Assembly (NCBI GenBank): GCA_030280995.1
Contig: JASXTE010000016.1
Span: forward strand, 23,754,501-23,818,500
Direction of reading: 5' to 3'
DNA length: 64,000 bases
Source: Hemileia vastatrix
Lineage: Eukaryota; Basidiomycota; Pucciniomycetes; Pucciniales; Zaghouaniaceae
Positions 12,839 to 25,361 of the stretch are shown in pieces. The first letter of the stretch is position 1; every line of letters begins with the position of its first letter. The position numbers and the translations under genes were made by a program. The notes below the pieces were generated by a model. It ran no database searches. It was not told where the DNA came from and saw only the letters and a program-made list of their open reading frames with translations.

Positions 12839-14000
12839 ATATATATGTAGATAGATCTTTTCTTCATACTTTACTTGAACTATTTAATTTAACTCAAAGA
12901 TATTTTTAATCTAAACAACATATTTTACTATCACATTTAAAAATAAATACAATAAACTCATGAAATAAATAAGCTAAATTGTTATAAATTTCTTTAAACG
13001 TTTTGGCGATGTTTTCAACTTTTTGCTACAATTTTCCTATTATATTATTTATTTATATCATGTATACTTATCAGAATCATACTTTCAATTCTTGTGTAAA
13101 AAAGCAAAATAGTATTTTGTTACCAATTATTTAATTATATTACTTTCATAGTCTTAAAGTGCATTGTAAATAAAAAATATTAAATAAAGATGTATAAACT
13201 ATAGGTTTAAGTTCAAAAATATCAATAAAAGATAATTATCAATCATTTTTCATATTGGCAGAATAGAGCTGTAGATTGAGGGGGTGGACTCTGATGTTTG
13301 CCTGAAGAATAGAGTACACTCTCCATTTTTGCTACCTCAATTGACAACCTCTCAATCTCCCCACACAACTTATTCTACCTTGTCAATTCTGTTAATTCTA
13401 TAACCACCCCCACCCTTTTATTGCCCTCCTGATACATTTTCTACACCCTCTAAGCTTTAAAATCTAAGTTTAAGCCCTCCTCACTATTCCCCTTCACTCT
13501 ATTTTCACTTTTAACACAACTCCACCCCTTTTTCTACCATCCTCAACCCTCACCACTCCTTTCTTGCCTCTCCCTACCCTACCCCACCCCTTTCTACCTT
13601 ACCCTATCTAGTTTTGTCTCAAATCCACCCCACTCCTTTTATAACTAATTAAAATGCTTTTGCTTTCAACCTCCATTTTTTCACTCTTGACCCCAGACAT
13701 TCCTCACCCCACCCCAATCCACCCTTTCAATTTTCATCCAACCCCTATGGCTTTCCAAATCACCCCCTTTTCTGCCTATAGAGTAAAAGGGGTTATAAGG
13801 GGAGAAAAAGGAGTGATATCAGGAAAGTTGAGGTGGAAAGTGGTGAAGAGGGGAATAAATAGGGTGTTAAGGGGAGCAAAATAAGTGAGGAGGGTTGTAA
13901 TGGGATGATTAGGGATGGAGAAGGGGGAATAAGGGTTTGGGATGGGAAAGTTCTTGGTAGACTTAAATAAAATGTAAGAGGGAGAAAATTTTAGATGGTA
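12839..14000. other. Strand-asymmetric polypyrimidine then polypurine tract
   Basis: About 13310-13770 is strongly C/T-rich (ACCCCACCCC-type). About 13780-14000 is strongly G/A-rich (AAGGGGAG-type), with a sharp switch near 13778, so the halves could pair as an imperfect hairpin. The 832-bp relative at 49533 has a shorter C/T-rich interior at 49970-50230. A 76-codon ORF at 13654-13884 spans the switch and looks like low-complexity chance. Confidence 0.5.
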
Positions 14001-14898
14001 GAAGAATGAGATTTGAAGTTTGAGGGAGGAAAGTATTTGAAAGGAAAATTTTGAGACAATATATGCACAAAAATTATATAATATATTTTGAGACTTTTAA
14101 ATCATAATTGCATGGAACATCCCAAAAAAAACTCAAAAATATTTTTCAATATTTATTAAAAAAGATTTAATTCTTATAAAAATTGGATTTTTTATTCTTT
14201 TGATATAATGAAGATCATGATAAGTTATATTTTTAATAGTATTGGGCCCATTTCCTGTTTTAACTTATATAAATATGGGATGTAAATCAATCTTACAAAT
14301 GGTTCTATTGACTAAACTTAATGTTAAATTATTTTAAAGAGTGTTTATACTTCCACAGATGTTTTGAAAATGGATAAATAAATAATAATATTGATTGATA
14401 TAATGAGAATAGGCATTTATTTCTCAATTTTTTACTGATAAAAATTTAATGAAATATAGAAATTTAATAAATATTTCTTAATGAATAATTTCTTAGAATA
14501 TTGGATGTTTTATCTATGTATTCAGAGGGTGAATACACTATAAACTTTCATAAAATCTCTTATGATTCAAAGTATTTGAGAGTTTCATTAGATTCAAAAA
14601 ATGAAAAAAATTTACAATTTTTCAAAATCTTATGAAGCCACAAGGCTAGATTGATAGTGGGTCTCATTTATTTTTTTATCCCTTCAACAAATCTTCTAAT
14701 TCAAGTATAAATATTTTTTTTAACTATTAATCAACTGTGTTTCAATGAATGTTCAAATTAGTTTCAAGGTGTTTTCAAATTTAATTCACTATTTCTTCAT
14801 GATTGTTTCATCACTGCCTCAATGTGTGCTCAATTAGATATAAATTAGGGTTCAAGGTTGTGGACTTGCTAGCAAGTCCACTCTCATATTGCATGGTG

Positions 14899-15624
14899 TA
14901 TAATCAACTCCAAAAAATTCTCTTTTAATAAACCTAGTGCTGTACTAATAATTAGGCTACCACAGAATTTTACCTCTTTACAAATATTTTTGACTGCAAG
15001 ATTAATATTTAAACCTTAGATTTTAAATAACTGAATTTTTCATTATATCCAACCAACTTTCTCCAATATTAATCCATAATAAACATAAAATATCCTCAAT
15101 AAGATACTAAATAGGCATCCAAAAATGTTTTCTCTATTCTTTAAGTGCCCTACTTAACTTTAGAATACCACACTGTATGCTTCAATTGCTTATCCTAGAT
15201 ACTAAATTCAATTTTTTCTAACCACTCATATCAAAAAATATACCAAACCCTTTGATCCAATTAAAGAAATCCCACTATTGCCATTATATATCCTTTTAAA
15301 ATACAAAAACTCCTTATTCCTCCCAAAACCTTTTATATAAGCCTCAGGTTTACTTTATTTTTTCATAAAACCTGTTATCATCAAATTTTCTTTCCCTACC
15401 CCTTTTAATTAACCCAATCATTAATCCTTTCACAAGCAAACTAAACCCTGATACCTTTCTACAACTAGATTATAATGATTCAATTGACTCTTAATTTATT
15501 TAATCTCATTAAGTTATCCTCAAATACATATAACCACTGAAAATCACTCTGCATGGGCCATTTTTAACTCTGATTACCCTAAGACTACATAATTTGAGCC
15601 CCATACCATACATAGAGCTTCATA
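14899..15624. other. AT-rich spacer, no gene seen
   Basis: This region lies between two TA-flanked inverted-repeat elements. No ORF, tandem repeat or protein motif was recognised. Confidence 0.4.
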
Positions 15625-15886
15625 CACCACACAATATGGGGGGCGTACTTGCTAGTTAGTCCGCAACCTTGGACCCAAACTCACAACAGATTGAACACAC
15701 ATTGAGCTATTGATAAAGGAACCATACAATCAGGAATGAACACCACTCAGCAGAACAGTTTTAGGTGGGTGTTCAAGTAGAGTTCAGTTTGGGTTCAGTA
15801 TGAGTTCAGTCTGAGTTCCATCTGAGTTCCATCTCAGTTCAGGTTGAGGACTTGCTAGCAAGTCCACCCCCTATATTGCGTAGTGA
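15625..15886. mobile_element. 262-bp MITE, TA target, CACYACRCAATAT termini
   Basis: It begins CACCACACAATATGGGG and ends CCCCCTATATTGCGTAGTGA, with TA on both sides. It is the reverse complement of the 262-bp copy at 36178-36439. Just inside the right end is the perfect palindrome GGACTTGCTAGCAAGTCC; the left copy of that palindrome is degraded. GAGTTCAGTTTG/GAGTTCCATCT units repeat towards the right end. It is too short to encode a transposase. Confidence 0.88.
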
Positions 15887-17027
15887 TACTGTCAAAACAC
15901 AACACAGCCACATATTGCACACTACTTTGTGCATTAGTGTTCATTTCTAAATAAATATTTGGAATTAATATAAAATTAAGTTGATAGTGCTTTTAAAATT
16001 TTTTTAAATCCTTCTCTTTCTTAATAATTTAAGGAATAATCCATCTTGAGAGAATTCATTAAAAAAAACTACACCTGCACCCAGACTACACTGCACCATT
16101 AATCCAAAAAAACATGACACTTTTTACTTGATAATATATCCTCCAAAAAATTAAAATAGAAACTATTACTAAATTTTTCTCTATGAAAATGACTCTTTAA
16201 AATTTTTAAATTGAGAATTCTGGTTCTGGAGAAATTGTGTGTAGCGCACCACTCCTCCAAACTTTACTACCCATCTCATTCTATTTCAGAATGCCTGTTT
16301 TCTGTTGGTGCCAATTTCATATTACTACCCTTTTCATGTCTCATATTTTACCTTATATGTCTGTTTTCAAGCAGAAAATAAATAGAAAACTGGATAAGCC
16401 CTTCCCCTTTTCCACACCACCTGCAAGACAACCAACCCCATTTGTCACCTTACCCCATTTTCTGGTTGACAATTTTGTGTAACTATGCTACATCAGTTGT
16501 GGAACTATAAATCTTCCTCCTAAAAATACTGCACAAAACACATTTTCTCTTCCAACCCCACTTGGTATTCCCATCTGTAACCCTTTTCCCCTCCTGCTTG
16601 GTACACCCACCCCATTCTTCTCAGTCAGACATGAGTACACAGTGAAAAGCAAGTAAATATATTGCTGTTCATACTTCAAGATTAATAATAAGAGAAATTA
16701 ATTGATGGTATATAAATTTTATTTATAGTATTGAAATTCAAGAAACTCTTTATTTGCATATTTCAATTGCTATCAAGTTAAATATACCCACATGATTAAT
16801 ATTAGATGGATGATATGACTACTTTGAGGTTAAACAGCATTAAATATGATAAAACCCATGTGTATAAATAAATTTCAATAACCCCTAATGCCTGTGTTCA
16901 ATTATGAAGCCTTGAAACATACATAACTACTCTCACTAGTTGTTTTAAAACTTAAACATTGTCTACTTAGGCTGAATCTGGAACCATGATGTAATTTTCC
17001 ACTTTTTTGGACTATCAACATGGAATC
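15887..17027. other. AT-rich spacer, no gene seen
   Basis: Small ORFs at 16237-16482 (plus) and 16488-16679 (minus) have no recognisable motif and are not conserved in the window. The segment ends with GAATC, the left target duplication of the following solo LTR. Confidence 0.4.
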
Positions 17028-18167
17028 TGTCGGTCAATCGTCTAGAAGAGATAAGAAAATAGGGAAAAAATGAGAGGAGGAGGAGGAGGAAAGGAGTATG
17101 GGTAATAAAAGAAATAAAATTTAATAAAATTATTTTAATTTATTTAGAGAAGGCAACGATGAGTGAGCTGAGAAGAGACAACAATTTGGTTTTATAAATA
17201 TTATTATTATTTAAGTAAGAGTTCTGTGCGGCAAACAATATAGTTACTATCAGACTTAAAGCAACCTTTAAATTGTTATATAGAATTTTAATTAGAATTT
17301 TATTACTAATAAAAAGAATATAAACGTAATATAAAAATTGTATTTAATTTGTTGAGTGTATAATAAGTGATAAGGCTACAGGGGATTATCCAAGGCCCTT
17401 TTATAGGCAATGGGTCCTCTGAAGCGCTACTATATCAGTAAATACAATGATTAGAAAGGAATAAAACAAACATATCAAAAGAGTAAATGAAACATAACAA
17501 TATAGAGAAAAACATGAAACAATTAATTAAAAGCCCAATTAAGAATCCAATTTCCCCGCCATTAATCCCCAAATCAGTAAGTGACAATAGTAAATAACTA
17601 AACAAGATTGGAAACATAGGAACTATGAGAAATATAATTCCCAACAGATGGTACATTCTGATTAGAGGACATTTTAAGTGAAACAAAAAATAATTTGACG
17701 CAACAAGACAAGCAATTAATCTCAATTTAGTCCAAATTAATTTATTTGTTTTTTCTAACACAATTAAGGGTCAAAAGAAGCGTCCTTAATAATTGTTTAG
17801 TATCATATGAGAGGTATTAGTTAATATATAAATTTAAGTAATTAATTTAAATATATTATAAATCAAATTTACACTTGTAATTATAATATATGTTTTTTAA
17901 TTAATTAAATATAAATTTATAATTATTAAATACATAAAAATGCGCCATTATTTGTAGAATATATTATATTATGCTCAATTTAATTGTATATAAAAATATA
18001 TATAACCAATAAATTTAATGTAACATTTGTATATAATAAAATTCTTATATAATTTCATTATGTAATAAAATATTAAGTTATATTCATTAAATACAAGTCT
18101 TACTCACTCTTTAAGGTTTTATAATTTATATATCATTTACTGGACTCCTGGAATAGCCTGGCTGACA
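17028..18167 (-). repeat. Solo LTR with perfect GAATC target duplication
   Basis: It starts TGTCGGTCAATCGTCTAGAAG-like on the plus strand and ends GCCTGGCTGACA. GAATC is present at 17023-17027 and 18168-18172. No internal region follows, so it is a product of LTR-LTR recombination. It shares the box near GGGGATTATCCAA and CCTTTTATAGGC with the LTR at 21328. In the inverted relative at 53416 that box reads CTATATAAGG, so transcription here runs on the minus strand. Confidence 0.88.
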
Positions 18168-21100
18168 GAATCAACCTAAACTAAAATTCTAGATGGTTTA
18201 TTGTGATGGATACAGATGCTTCTAAGTTTTCTTATGGGAAGATTCTCTCACATAATGATTATCTTATTTTTTATTTTTTCCTCTATTTTGGATATTTTTT
18301 GGGTTATCTTAGTTTTTATCTCATATTAGTTGCTTTATTATTTTTGTAACACCATGAAAAAAAGTTGGAACCAGCTTGAAGGTGCCAGTTTGTTTTTCTG
18401 GTTTATATTAGTGTTCTCTGGATTCCCTAAAATGGCTTAGATGATGTTTTCACTAATTTAAATTTCTCTCACTAGATTTCTCTTATCTTGATGTTTGATT
18501 TATTCTTGGGTCTTACATTTCAGGCTATAGCACTTTGTATTGTTCTAGTTTGGTGTCACTAGTAAGAAAACTTTTTAGAGATGTTTTAGGGCCTTAGACA
18601 CAACTAGTTTCTTTTGGAATTGTGATGGATCTCTCTTCTGTTGGGCTTGAGGAAATCAGTAGTATTTTGAGCTGGAAATCTGAAATCTGGATGGGTGGGG
18701 ATATGGTTTTAAGATGTTTGGATGCCTGTGGGGAATGGAGAGGTAATAAACATATAATTTTATTCTCTAGAAGTGCTTTTATTTTTCATCTGTTAATAAT
18801 ATTAAGGGGTGTCAGATCTTTCAAATTTACAATTACAAATCTGCATTTAAATTTGTGCAAATCTATGCTTATCTAAGTATGAGTTTCTTAATCACACTGG
18901 GCCCAAGACTAGTGTATTCAAAAAGTTAAGTAAGCCACTTATCTCACTAAAATATGCAATTTCTCAAAAAAAAATTCTGATGTTCATATTAATTCCCATT
19001 TCAATAGTTTTTCAGCATCATCAAATTCATGTGCAGCACTCTTCCACATAAAAATGTATAACTCAAAAAATTGTACAAAATTTACATTTTTATATAATAT
19101 TAGATTCATATCTTCCACACTCTCAAAATTTTGATATACTGCATTGAGAAATGAAGTTCAGAGCTGTTGATCTCCTCTTTGATTCTGAAGAATAATGTTA
19201 TATTTTATAAAAAATTGCCATAAAATTTTACTTTCCTCCCAGAAAGCCCTAAGTACTTCATACCTATAATTATATCATCCATGCACTTCTAAACCAATCT
19301 AAGCCCAGTTTTAAACAGCTATTCAATACTTATCATTATTTTTCCTTAAAATTGGTTGAGCTAATGCAGAATAACATTATTTTTCACAAAAATTCTCAAA
19401 AACAATAACATGTGTCTTCACTTTAACTGGCTGTCATTCTATGTTATTTGGTGTCCAATGGTACTCTTTAGGGTATGGCTCCTTTGAAGCCTATACAAAA
19501 AGGTGTATCACTGCTATAATCTCCTCGAAAATAAACTTCTCATGTGACCAACTAAAGTAGAGAAGTTTTTATCATCTCAGTCTATGAAATAAGAGGGTTT
19601 CCTAGTATGTATTGGATTTTCTGATGGTACAGCTATTCCATTGATTCAGAAACTTTTTAAAGGTGGAAAAAATTTCTTTGACTGAAAAAAGAGGAAGCAT
19701 ATCATTTCTGGTTGAAAAATTGCTGATGCTTTTTTTCACTATTGAGCTTTATGCACAAGAATTTTTAATTACTCTGTCATGTTTTTTTAACAAATGTGAT
19801 CAAGTACCGTGAAAATTTGGCACATTGTTGAATTTGTGTTTTTTATATTTAATGCATGCATGTTAGTGAATATAATGTAAATTTTACATTCTTTTTCAAT
19901 TTTATAAGTCTAGAATACCATAAATTACCTTTTTTATAAGCTTTTTTCTTAAATTCTCAATTCAATAAAATATCAAACCCTCACCCTGAATTTTGTCTGT
20001 GTAGGGGGGGTCTAGATTTCCAAATTTTGATTTCCATTCATAAACTATCAATAAACAAGTTGTTCAGAGGAAGACAAAAAGATAAAGAAATTAGACTTTA
20101 AGAAAACAAATTCAAGAAAACATGCACCAAAGTAATGTAGACATGATACCACTGAAGTGTGGATTGAAATTCCAAAACCTCAAGTAAGTGTAGTGTATAA
20201 ATGACTTGTATGTTAAATTATGAAATTGAAAGAGGAAAAAGAAACCTCTCTCAGACCCACTACTTTTCATGTCCACCTAAAAGTTTAGAAGTAATAGAAT
20301 CTTCAATTTTTATCTTATTTACCCAATTTATTAAGTCCTGTTTTATTTGAAAAGAAAACCCAAAATGTGTGAAGTTATCACATGATTCTAAACCTGGGGG
20401 CTCTCTTGTTGTTTTATTATTGTCCCTAAAAGAATTCCTGACTGTTTCAATAATTCCATTTCCTAAGCCAGAGTTGATAATAGATATATTATGAGAAAAA
20501 TATGAACTGTGTCTTTTGGAAAGAATTATGGATACAATTAGGTGACCAGAAATAGAGTTGATAGAAGATTATAGAACAAAGGTAAGGGAGTTTGAGTAAT
20601 TACTTTTCATATGAATCTTTTTATGAAATCCTCCATAAGTAATGATAAAATTAAAAGAGAAGATATCACTTTTGTCCAGAAATTTACATTTATTATCTGT
20701 TCAACTAGGTAATTTAACTTTTTTTCCATTTTTATTAGATATATTATTAAAAATACACAACTTTTTAAACAATTTTACAAAAAAGCATTGTAAAAACCTA
20801 TAGATTTCCATCTTTTCAAACATTCTTTCATTTATTTAGAACTGATCTCCCCAAGAAAAGAATATATTCCTACAAAAATAATAAAAGGAAGAAGGAGGAG
20901 AAAGAAGTTTGATTATCATTTAATAAATTTACCAAAAAAAATCCTTTATTATAACCTTCTCTCCATCTAATGCCAATCATAATCCCTTCATGCTTACTTT
21001 TATTAGTTTAATTTCGCCTAACCTAAGCCAATTTTTATAAAGTAAAGATAAGATCTTAAAAGTAATTAAAAATTTCATCTTGAGCTCTATTACAAGAATA

Positions 21101-21327
21101 AAACTGAAAAAGAAAAATTTAAAAAGAGTGCAAAGAACAAGTGAAAAATTGTACAAAAATGAGAAAAAAAATTGGCAAAAAGGTGTAAAAACAATTTGCA
21201 AAACAAGCCCAAAAACAATTTCAAAAACAAGTGCAAAAAAATCAAAGAAGAGTTCTAAAAAAAGCATAAATGAGAAAAATAAAAATTGAGAAAAACACAC
21301 AAAAAAATGCTAAAAATGCACAATAAG
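18168..21327. other. AT-rich spacer with a possible RNase H-like relic
   Basis: No intact gene is seen. At about 18197-18255 (plus) a short open segment reads WFIVMDTDASKFSYGKIL, which resembles the TDAS core of a retroelement RNase H. It is too short to trust. ORFs at 18622-18876 and 20977-21300 have no recognised motif; the latter is a low-complexity Lys/Phe product of an A/T-biased tract. Confidence 0.35.
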
Positions 21328-22608
21328 TGTTAGCCAGTCGTCTAGAAGAAGTAAGAAATATAAGGGAACTAGGATAAGGTGAGGAGATGGTAATTAATAA
21401 TAAGTAAGATTTAAAATTTTAATTAAAAAGAAGAGAGAGAAATAAAGAATTTCAACGACAATTTCCTGAGTAGAGACACAACAGGAGGTTCAATTTAAAT
21501 ATGATAATAATTTTTTTAATAAATTATAACTCAATGCGCAGTTCACAATTTTTATTATTAATAGACTTAGAGCAACCTTTAATTATTTATATAATATTTA
21601 GATTAGAAATTTTATACAAATAAAAATAGAAATAAATGTATTATATTAAAAGATATGTTCAAGTAGAGTTTATAATAATTGATGCAGCTACAGGGGATTA
21701 TCCAAAGCCTTTTATAGGCAAAGGACCCTCTGAAGCGTCACCATATAGTAATTACAAAAAGAAATAACATGAAACTAGACATTTAAAAGAATAGAACTAA
21801 AACGTGGAGACTGAGAGAAAAACAGGAGAGATTCAACTAAACCCGTGAATAAGTAACTAATTTTCCCACCATAACTTCCCAAAAACACTTAATTAAAATA
21901 ATTAGTAACCAAGTAAGTTTGAAACATGAGAACAGTGAGTAAAATAATCCATAACAGACATTATAGTGACATTTAAAGGGTTTAAGTAAAACAAATAGAA
22001 TTATTTTCACACCAAAAATTCATGTAATCAATTCAATCCAGTTTAAATCAATCTTAATTAATTGTTTTAACTATGTAATTAATTCAATAATTAGCTTAAA
22101 TGAAACATATAGTTAATTTAATGATATTTGTAATTTAAAGTGGGGATTTTAATACTATGTTATTAAATAAGTGTTATAATTTATTTAATAATTTTTCTGA
22201 CACAATTAAGGGTCAAAAAAGCGCCCAATATTATTGTTTAATAATATATGAAAAGTTTTATTTAATATATAAATTTAATTAATTAATTTAATTAAATTAT
22301 AAGTCAATTTTACACATATAATTATAATATATGTTTGTAATTAATTAATTATTAATTTATAATCATTAAATACATAAAAATGTGCCATTATTTGTAGAAT
22401 ATAAAATATATTATGCTTAATTTAAATGTATAAATAATTTATTTAACAATAAAATTAATATATCACTTATGTTTAATAAGATACTTATATAATTTTATTA
22501 TGCAATAAAATATTAATTTATATACATCAAATGCAATTCTTATGCCCTCTTTCAGGTCCAATAAATCAACATATCATTTACTGGGCTCCTGTTATAGCCT
22601 GGCTGACA
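21328..22608 (-). repeat. Solo LTR, same family as 17028-18167
   Basis: It starts TGTTAGCCAGTCGTCTAGAA and ends GCCTGGCTGACA. The flanks are ATAAG and AAAAG, so the target duplication matches at four of five positions. Shared internal blocks with 17028-18167 include CACAATTAAGGGTCAAAA near 22201 and AATGTGCCATTATTTGTAG (AATGCGCC in the sister). No element interior adjoins it. Confidence 0.8.
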
Positions 22609-24244
22609 AAAAGTCTTTAAAACAAGTTTCAGATGGCCAGACACAAAAGAAAAAGAAAAAGAAGGTCATAAAACATCAGTTGAAACCCAAGAAGAGAGCA
22701 GTGAGAGAGACTTTCCTGATGAGTGATTGATAAAGATGCAACAGGAACACTAGAACTTAATGAAATGAGGATTGAGGTATAAAATGGGAAAATGGGAAAA
22801 TGGGAAAATGGATAAATGTAGAGACAGATAGGGAGAATGAAACAGTGGAAAATTATGTGATAGGCAAAAATATGTGATTTGAAGTTATGGAGGGGGGGGA
22901 CAAATGAAGTCAGGAAGAATTTCACAATAGAATGTTGCAAATTTCAGCAAGGGATGTATTCCAAGGATTGATGAGTAGGGAGGGAGGTCTGTGTATTACA
23001 TGTCACTGTGATGTTGTGGACAACATGTGATTGTGAAAAAAACTTGTGCCAAGAGTGCTGAGTTGAGGTCAAAACTGACACCCATTTTTGAAATAAGTGA
23101 ATATTTTGCAAATTTTATGTGCATATTTTCCAGAACTGACACCCCCTATTTTTCATTTATAATAATCATATAAGTCTTTTATAAACTCATACTTAAATAT
23201 TACCTACAACTCTTGGATGTAAAGTGAGGATTATTTCTATACACCTTAAATTACTACTTCTCACATATATTTATATTGTTTGAAGTGAGAAAGGGTAAGA
23301 TCAAACCTTTCGAGAGTAAGATAAGTAACTTATATTTGAGCTGTGGCATTTAATTAGAACCCAGCTGAGAATTATTACCTGAGTCCAATTTCAATATTTT
23401 GTGCTTATTTTATTCTTCACTGATAACCAAATACCTGGTGATTATATCCGCTAAGAAGGAGTCATAATAATTTTATTGGTTCAAGATCAGCACATTTAAT
23501 TGGGTAGCCGACGGTGCCCCTCCCCACTTGGAAAACCCTCACTTGACACCCTTTAAAATTGCCCTGTTTATCCTTACTCATCTGTTAAATGAAACCCCTT
23601 ATGTACCTAGCCTACTTTGTCCTCCATGACTTCATGCTCCTAGCTGGGTGATATTGTAAGAAATAAAAAAATAAGTGTTACATCAAAAAGTGTGTCACAA
23701 ATTTGACTGAAGTAGTAGGCATAAGTAAGTCATCTTTGCATATCAGGTGGTGATGTCCCACTGGCAAAACGGGACCAAAGGTTTTTTAATAAAACGTGAC
23801 ATGAAATTTCGCACCAAGTCAAGTTTCATTACGAGAAGGTGTCACGCGAAATCCAAACATGACATGATTTTGCCCTCGGTAAATCCTACTACTGCAGGTT
23901 ATCTTCTTACCCTCATTTCAGAAGCCACACCAAGTTTGCCTTGGGTCCAAATGAAATTTGAATATAATTTTGCGCACTCATCTCATCCTTAGTGTAGTTG
24001 TAAATAAACATTGCAGGACAAAAAGTATAGCTAGTGATATGTCTCTTTTTTAACTTGAATAAATCAATACATTTTGTTAAAAACATGATTTCAATACATA
24101 CACTATAACGTTTCAATGAGCTTTAGAAAGACGTAGTATCGTGTGACTTGACAATAAATCTTCAGACAAATTCTTCCTTTTTTCCCTTCATTTCTTTCTT
24201 CTTGCCTCCAACTTCTCATTTCTCCTTTTAACACATTCTCCAAC
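22609..24244. other. Intergenic region upstream of the acidic gene
   Basis: A short tandem GGGAAAAT repeat (about three units) lies near 22785-22810. The segment 23510-24000 is less AT-rich but has no convincing ORF. The last 70 bp before the ATG at 24245 are C/T-rich (TTCTTTCTTCTTGCC), as is usual in fungal promoters and leaders. Confidence 0.4.
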
Positions 24245-24956
24245 ATGTCATTCCCTTCCCAGCCACCATCAGGTGAACAAGATATCCAAACTCAAGTTTC
24301 TTCAGGCAGTAGTTCTAATGATGATGCTGGAACACGTCAGTCATTTTCATCTCCTATTATGAAAATTTTTAAACAAATTACTTACGATCTCATTATGAAC
24401 AAAATGAAGACTTGAGTCTTATAGCTTCTCAGGATACCCCAAGTCAAGCTTCTTTATCTAGTGACATTGATCCTGATTCTGAAGAAGAGGATGATAATGA
24501 TAATGAACCAGGTCAGTTATTGTGCTTATCAGCTCTTCATCATTGGAATGTTTTCCTTCTTAAAAATTCCTATTTCCACCTAAAGAAATCGAGATTTATG
24601 CTTCTCGAGAGACTCGAGTTCGAGCGTATTCATACTTTGATTCTGATTCTGATGACACGACGCGTTAGTTTTTTTTTTGCTGGATATTTTTTCTTTATTA
24701 TCTGAATCTTTTAATCATTAGAAAGGACTATGACTCCAGGTCGAGATGTGGAGGATTCCGATTCAAGCAGTGATTCTGATTTGGATGAGGAGCCAGGTCA
24801 GTTGTTTTTTTACATTTTCATTATTGATTACTATCTAAAAATATTCTTTCTTAAGAGTTTGAGGAAGGGGATAGTTTTCCTTCTCAAGAAAGTCGAAGTC
24901 CTCCCTCTACATGCACAGATTCAAATGGAGATACCGAGAGACATCAATTTTTTTAA
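24245..24956 (+). CDS. Small acidic Ser/Asp-rich protein, five exons
   Basis: Exons read by eye: 24245-24335, 24425-24511, 24586-24663, 24722-24796, 24856-24956. They join to 432 nt, or 143 aa plus stop. Donors are GTCAGT, GTCAGT, GTTAGT and GTCAGT; every acceptor is AG. All four introns are phase 1. The product is very acidic with Ser/Asp runs such as DPDSEEEDDNDNEPG, DSDSDD and DSDSSSDSDLDEEPG, and no signal peptide or membrane segment. Exons 2 and 4 both end in Glu-Pro-Gly before the same donor, which suggests exon duplication. Downstream at about 25018 there is a look-alike of the exon 3 start (AAGGAATCGAGA). Family unknown; an acidic nuclear or chaperone-like protein is only a guess. Consistent frames across all junctions support the model, but transcription is unverified. 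Confidence 0.55.
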
Positions 24957-25361
24957 CTCTATGTTGTTTCTTATTTGAACATTTTTATTTCCTGAACCAA
25001 TTACTCCCTACTTGAAGGAATCGAGAATTTAGAACATCTTCATGATACACTGAAGAAACAAAAATGGAATGTAGACAGGTGATGACAATAAATTCAGCTT
25101 TGGCTCTGATGAGTCATGGAGGGTTGAAGGTTGGGAACATATTGTTTGCTAACTTCCATCTGTTCCTTTTCAAACTTGACATTTTTTGATGCTACATCTT
25201 TATCAGATTGCTAGAGTGCAAGACAAAACACATAATTATGGATCTCTTATAAGTAGGACATAGTTTTTTTTTTTGTTTTTTTGTTTTTGAGGCTAGCCAG
25301 CCTACTTATATCAGACAAATTTTATGATATGCCACATGCTGCCAAAATGGTTGAGTTATTA
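24957..25361. other. Spacer with T-rich tract
   Basis: About 25265-25290 is a T-rich run interrupted by G. A fragment near 25018 resembles the start of exon 3 of the upstream gene. No gene is seen. Confidence 0.4.

Larger units (their letters stand above)
623..14898. mobile_element. Large TIR DNA element (TA target) interrupted by Gypsy-A
   Basis: The left end reads TCACCACGCAATATTGGG. The right end reads CATATTGCATGGTG, the same terminus inverted, and both are flanked by TA. Inside the left end are GGACTTGTTAGCAAGTCC and GAACTCAGATG-type repeats; inside the right end is the perfect palindrome GGACTTGCTAGCAAGTCC. The last 150 bp match the right end of the 832-bp relative at 49533-50364, and a degraded copy of that relative's internal CTCTG/CAGAG palindrome lies near 13290. 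Without Gypsy-A the element is about 4.6 kb. No transposase ORF is visible, so it is probably non-autonomous. The pairing of the two distant ends is an inference from matching termini and target duplication. Confidence 0.65.

Noticed and set aside
20977..21300. ORFs of 107 and 69 codons on the two strands
   Set aside because: Low-complexity Phe/Leu and Lys/Asn/Ser products of a biased AAAAA-rich tract on opposite strands; no motif.
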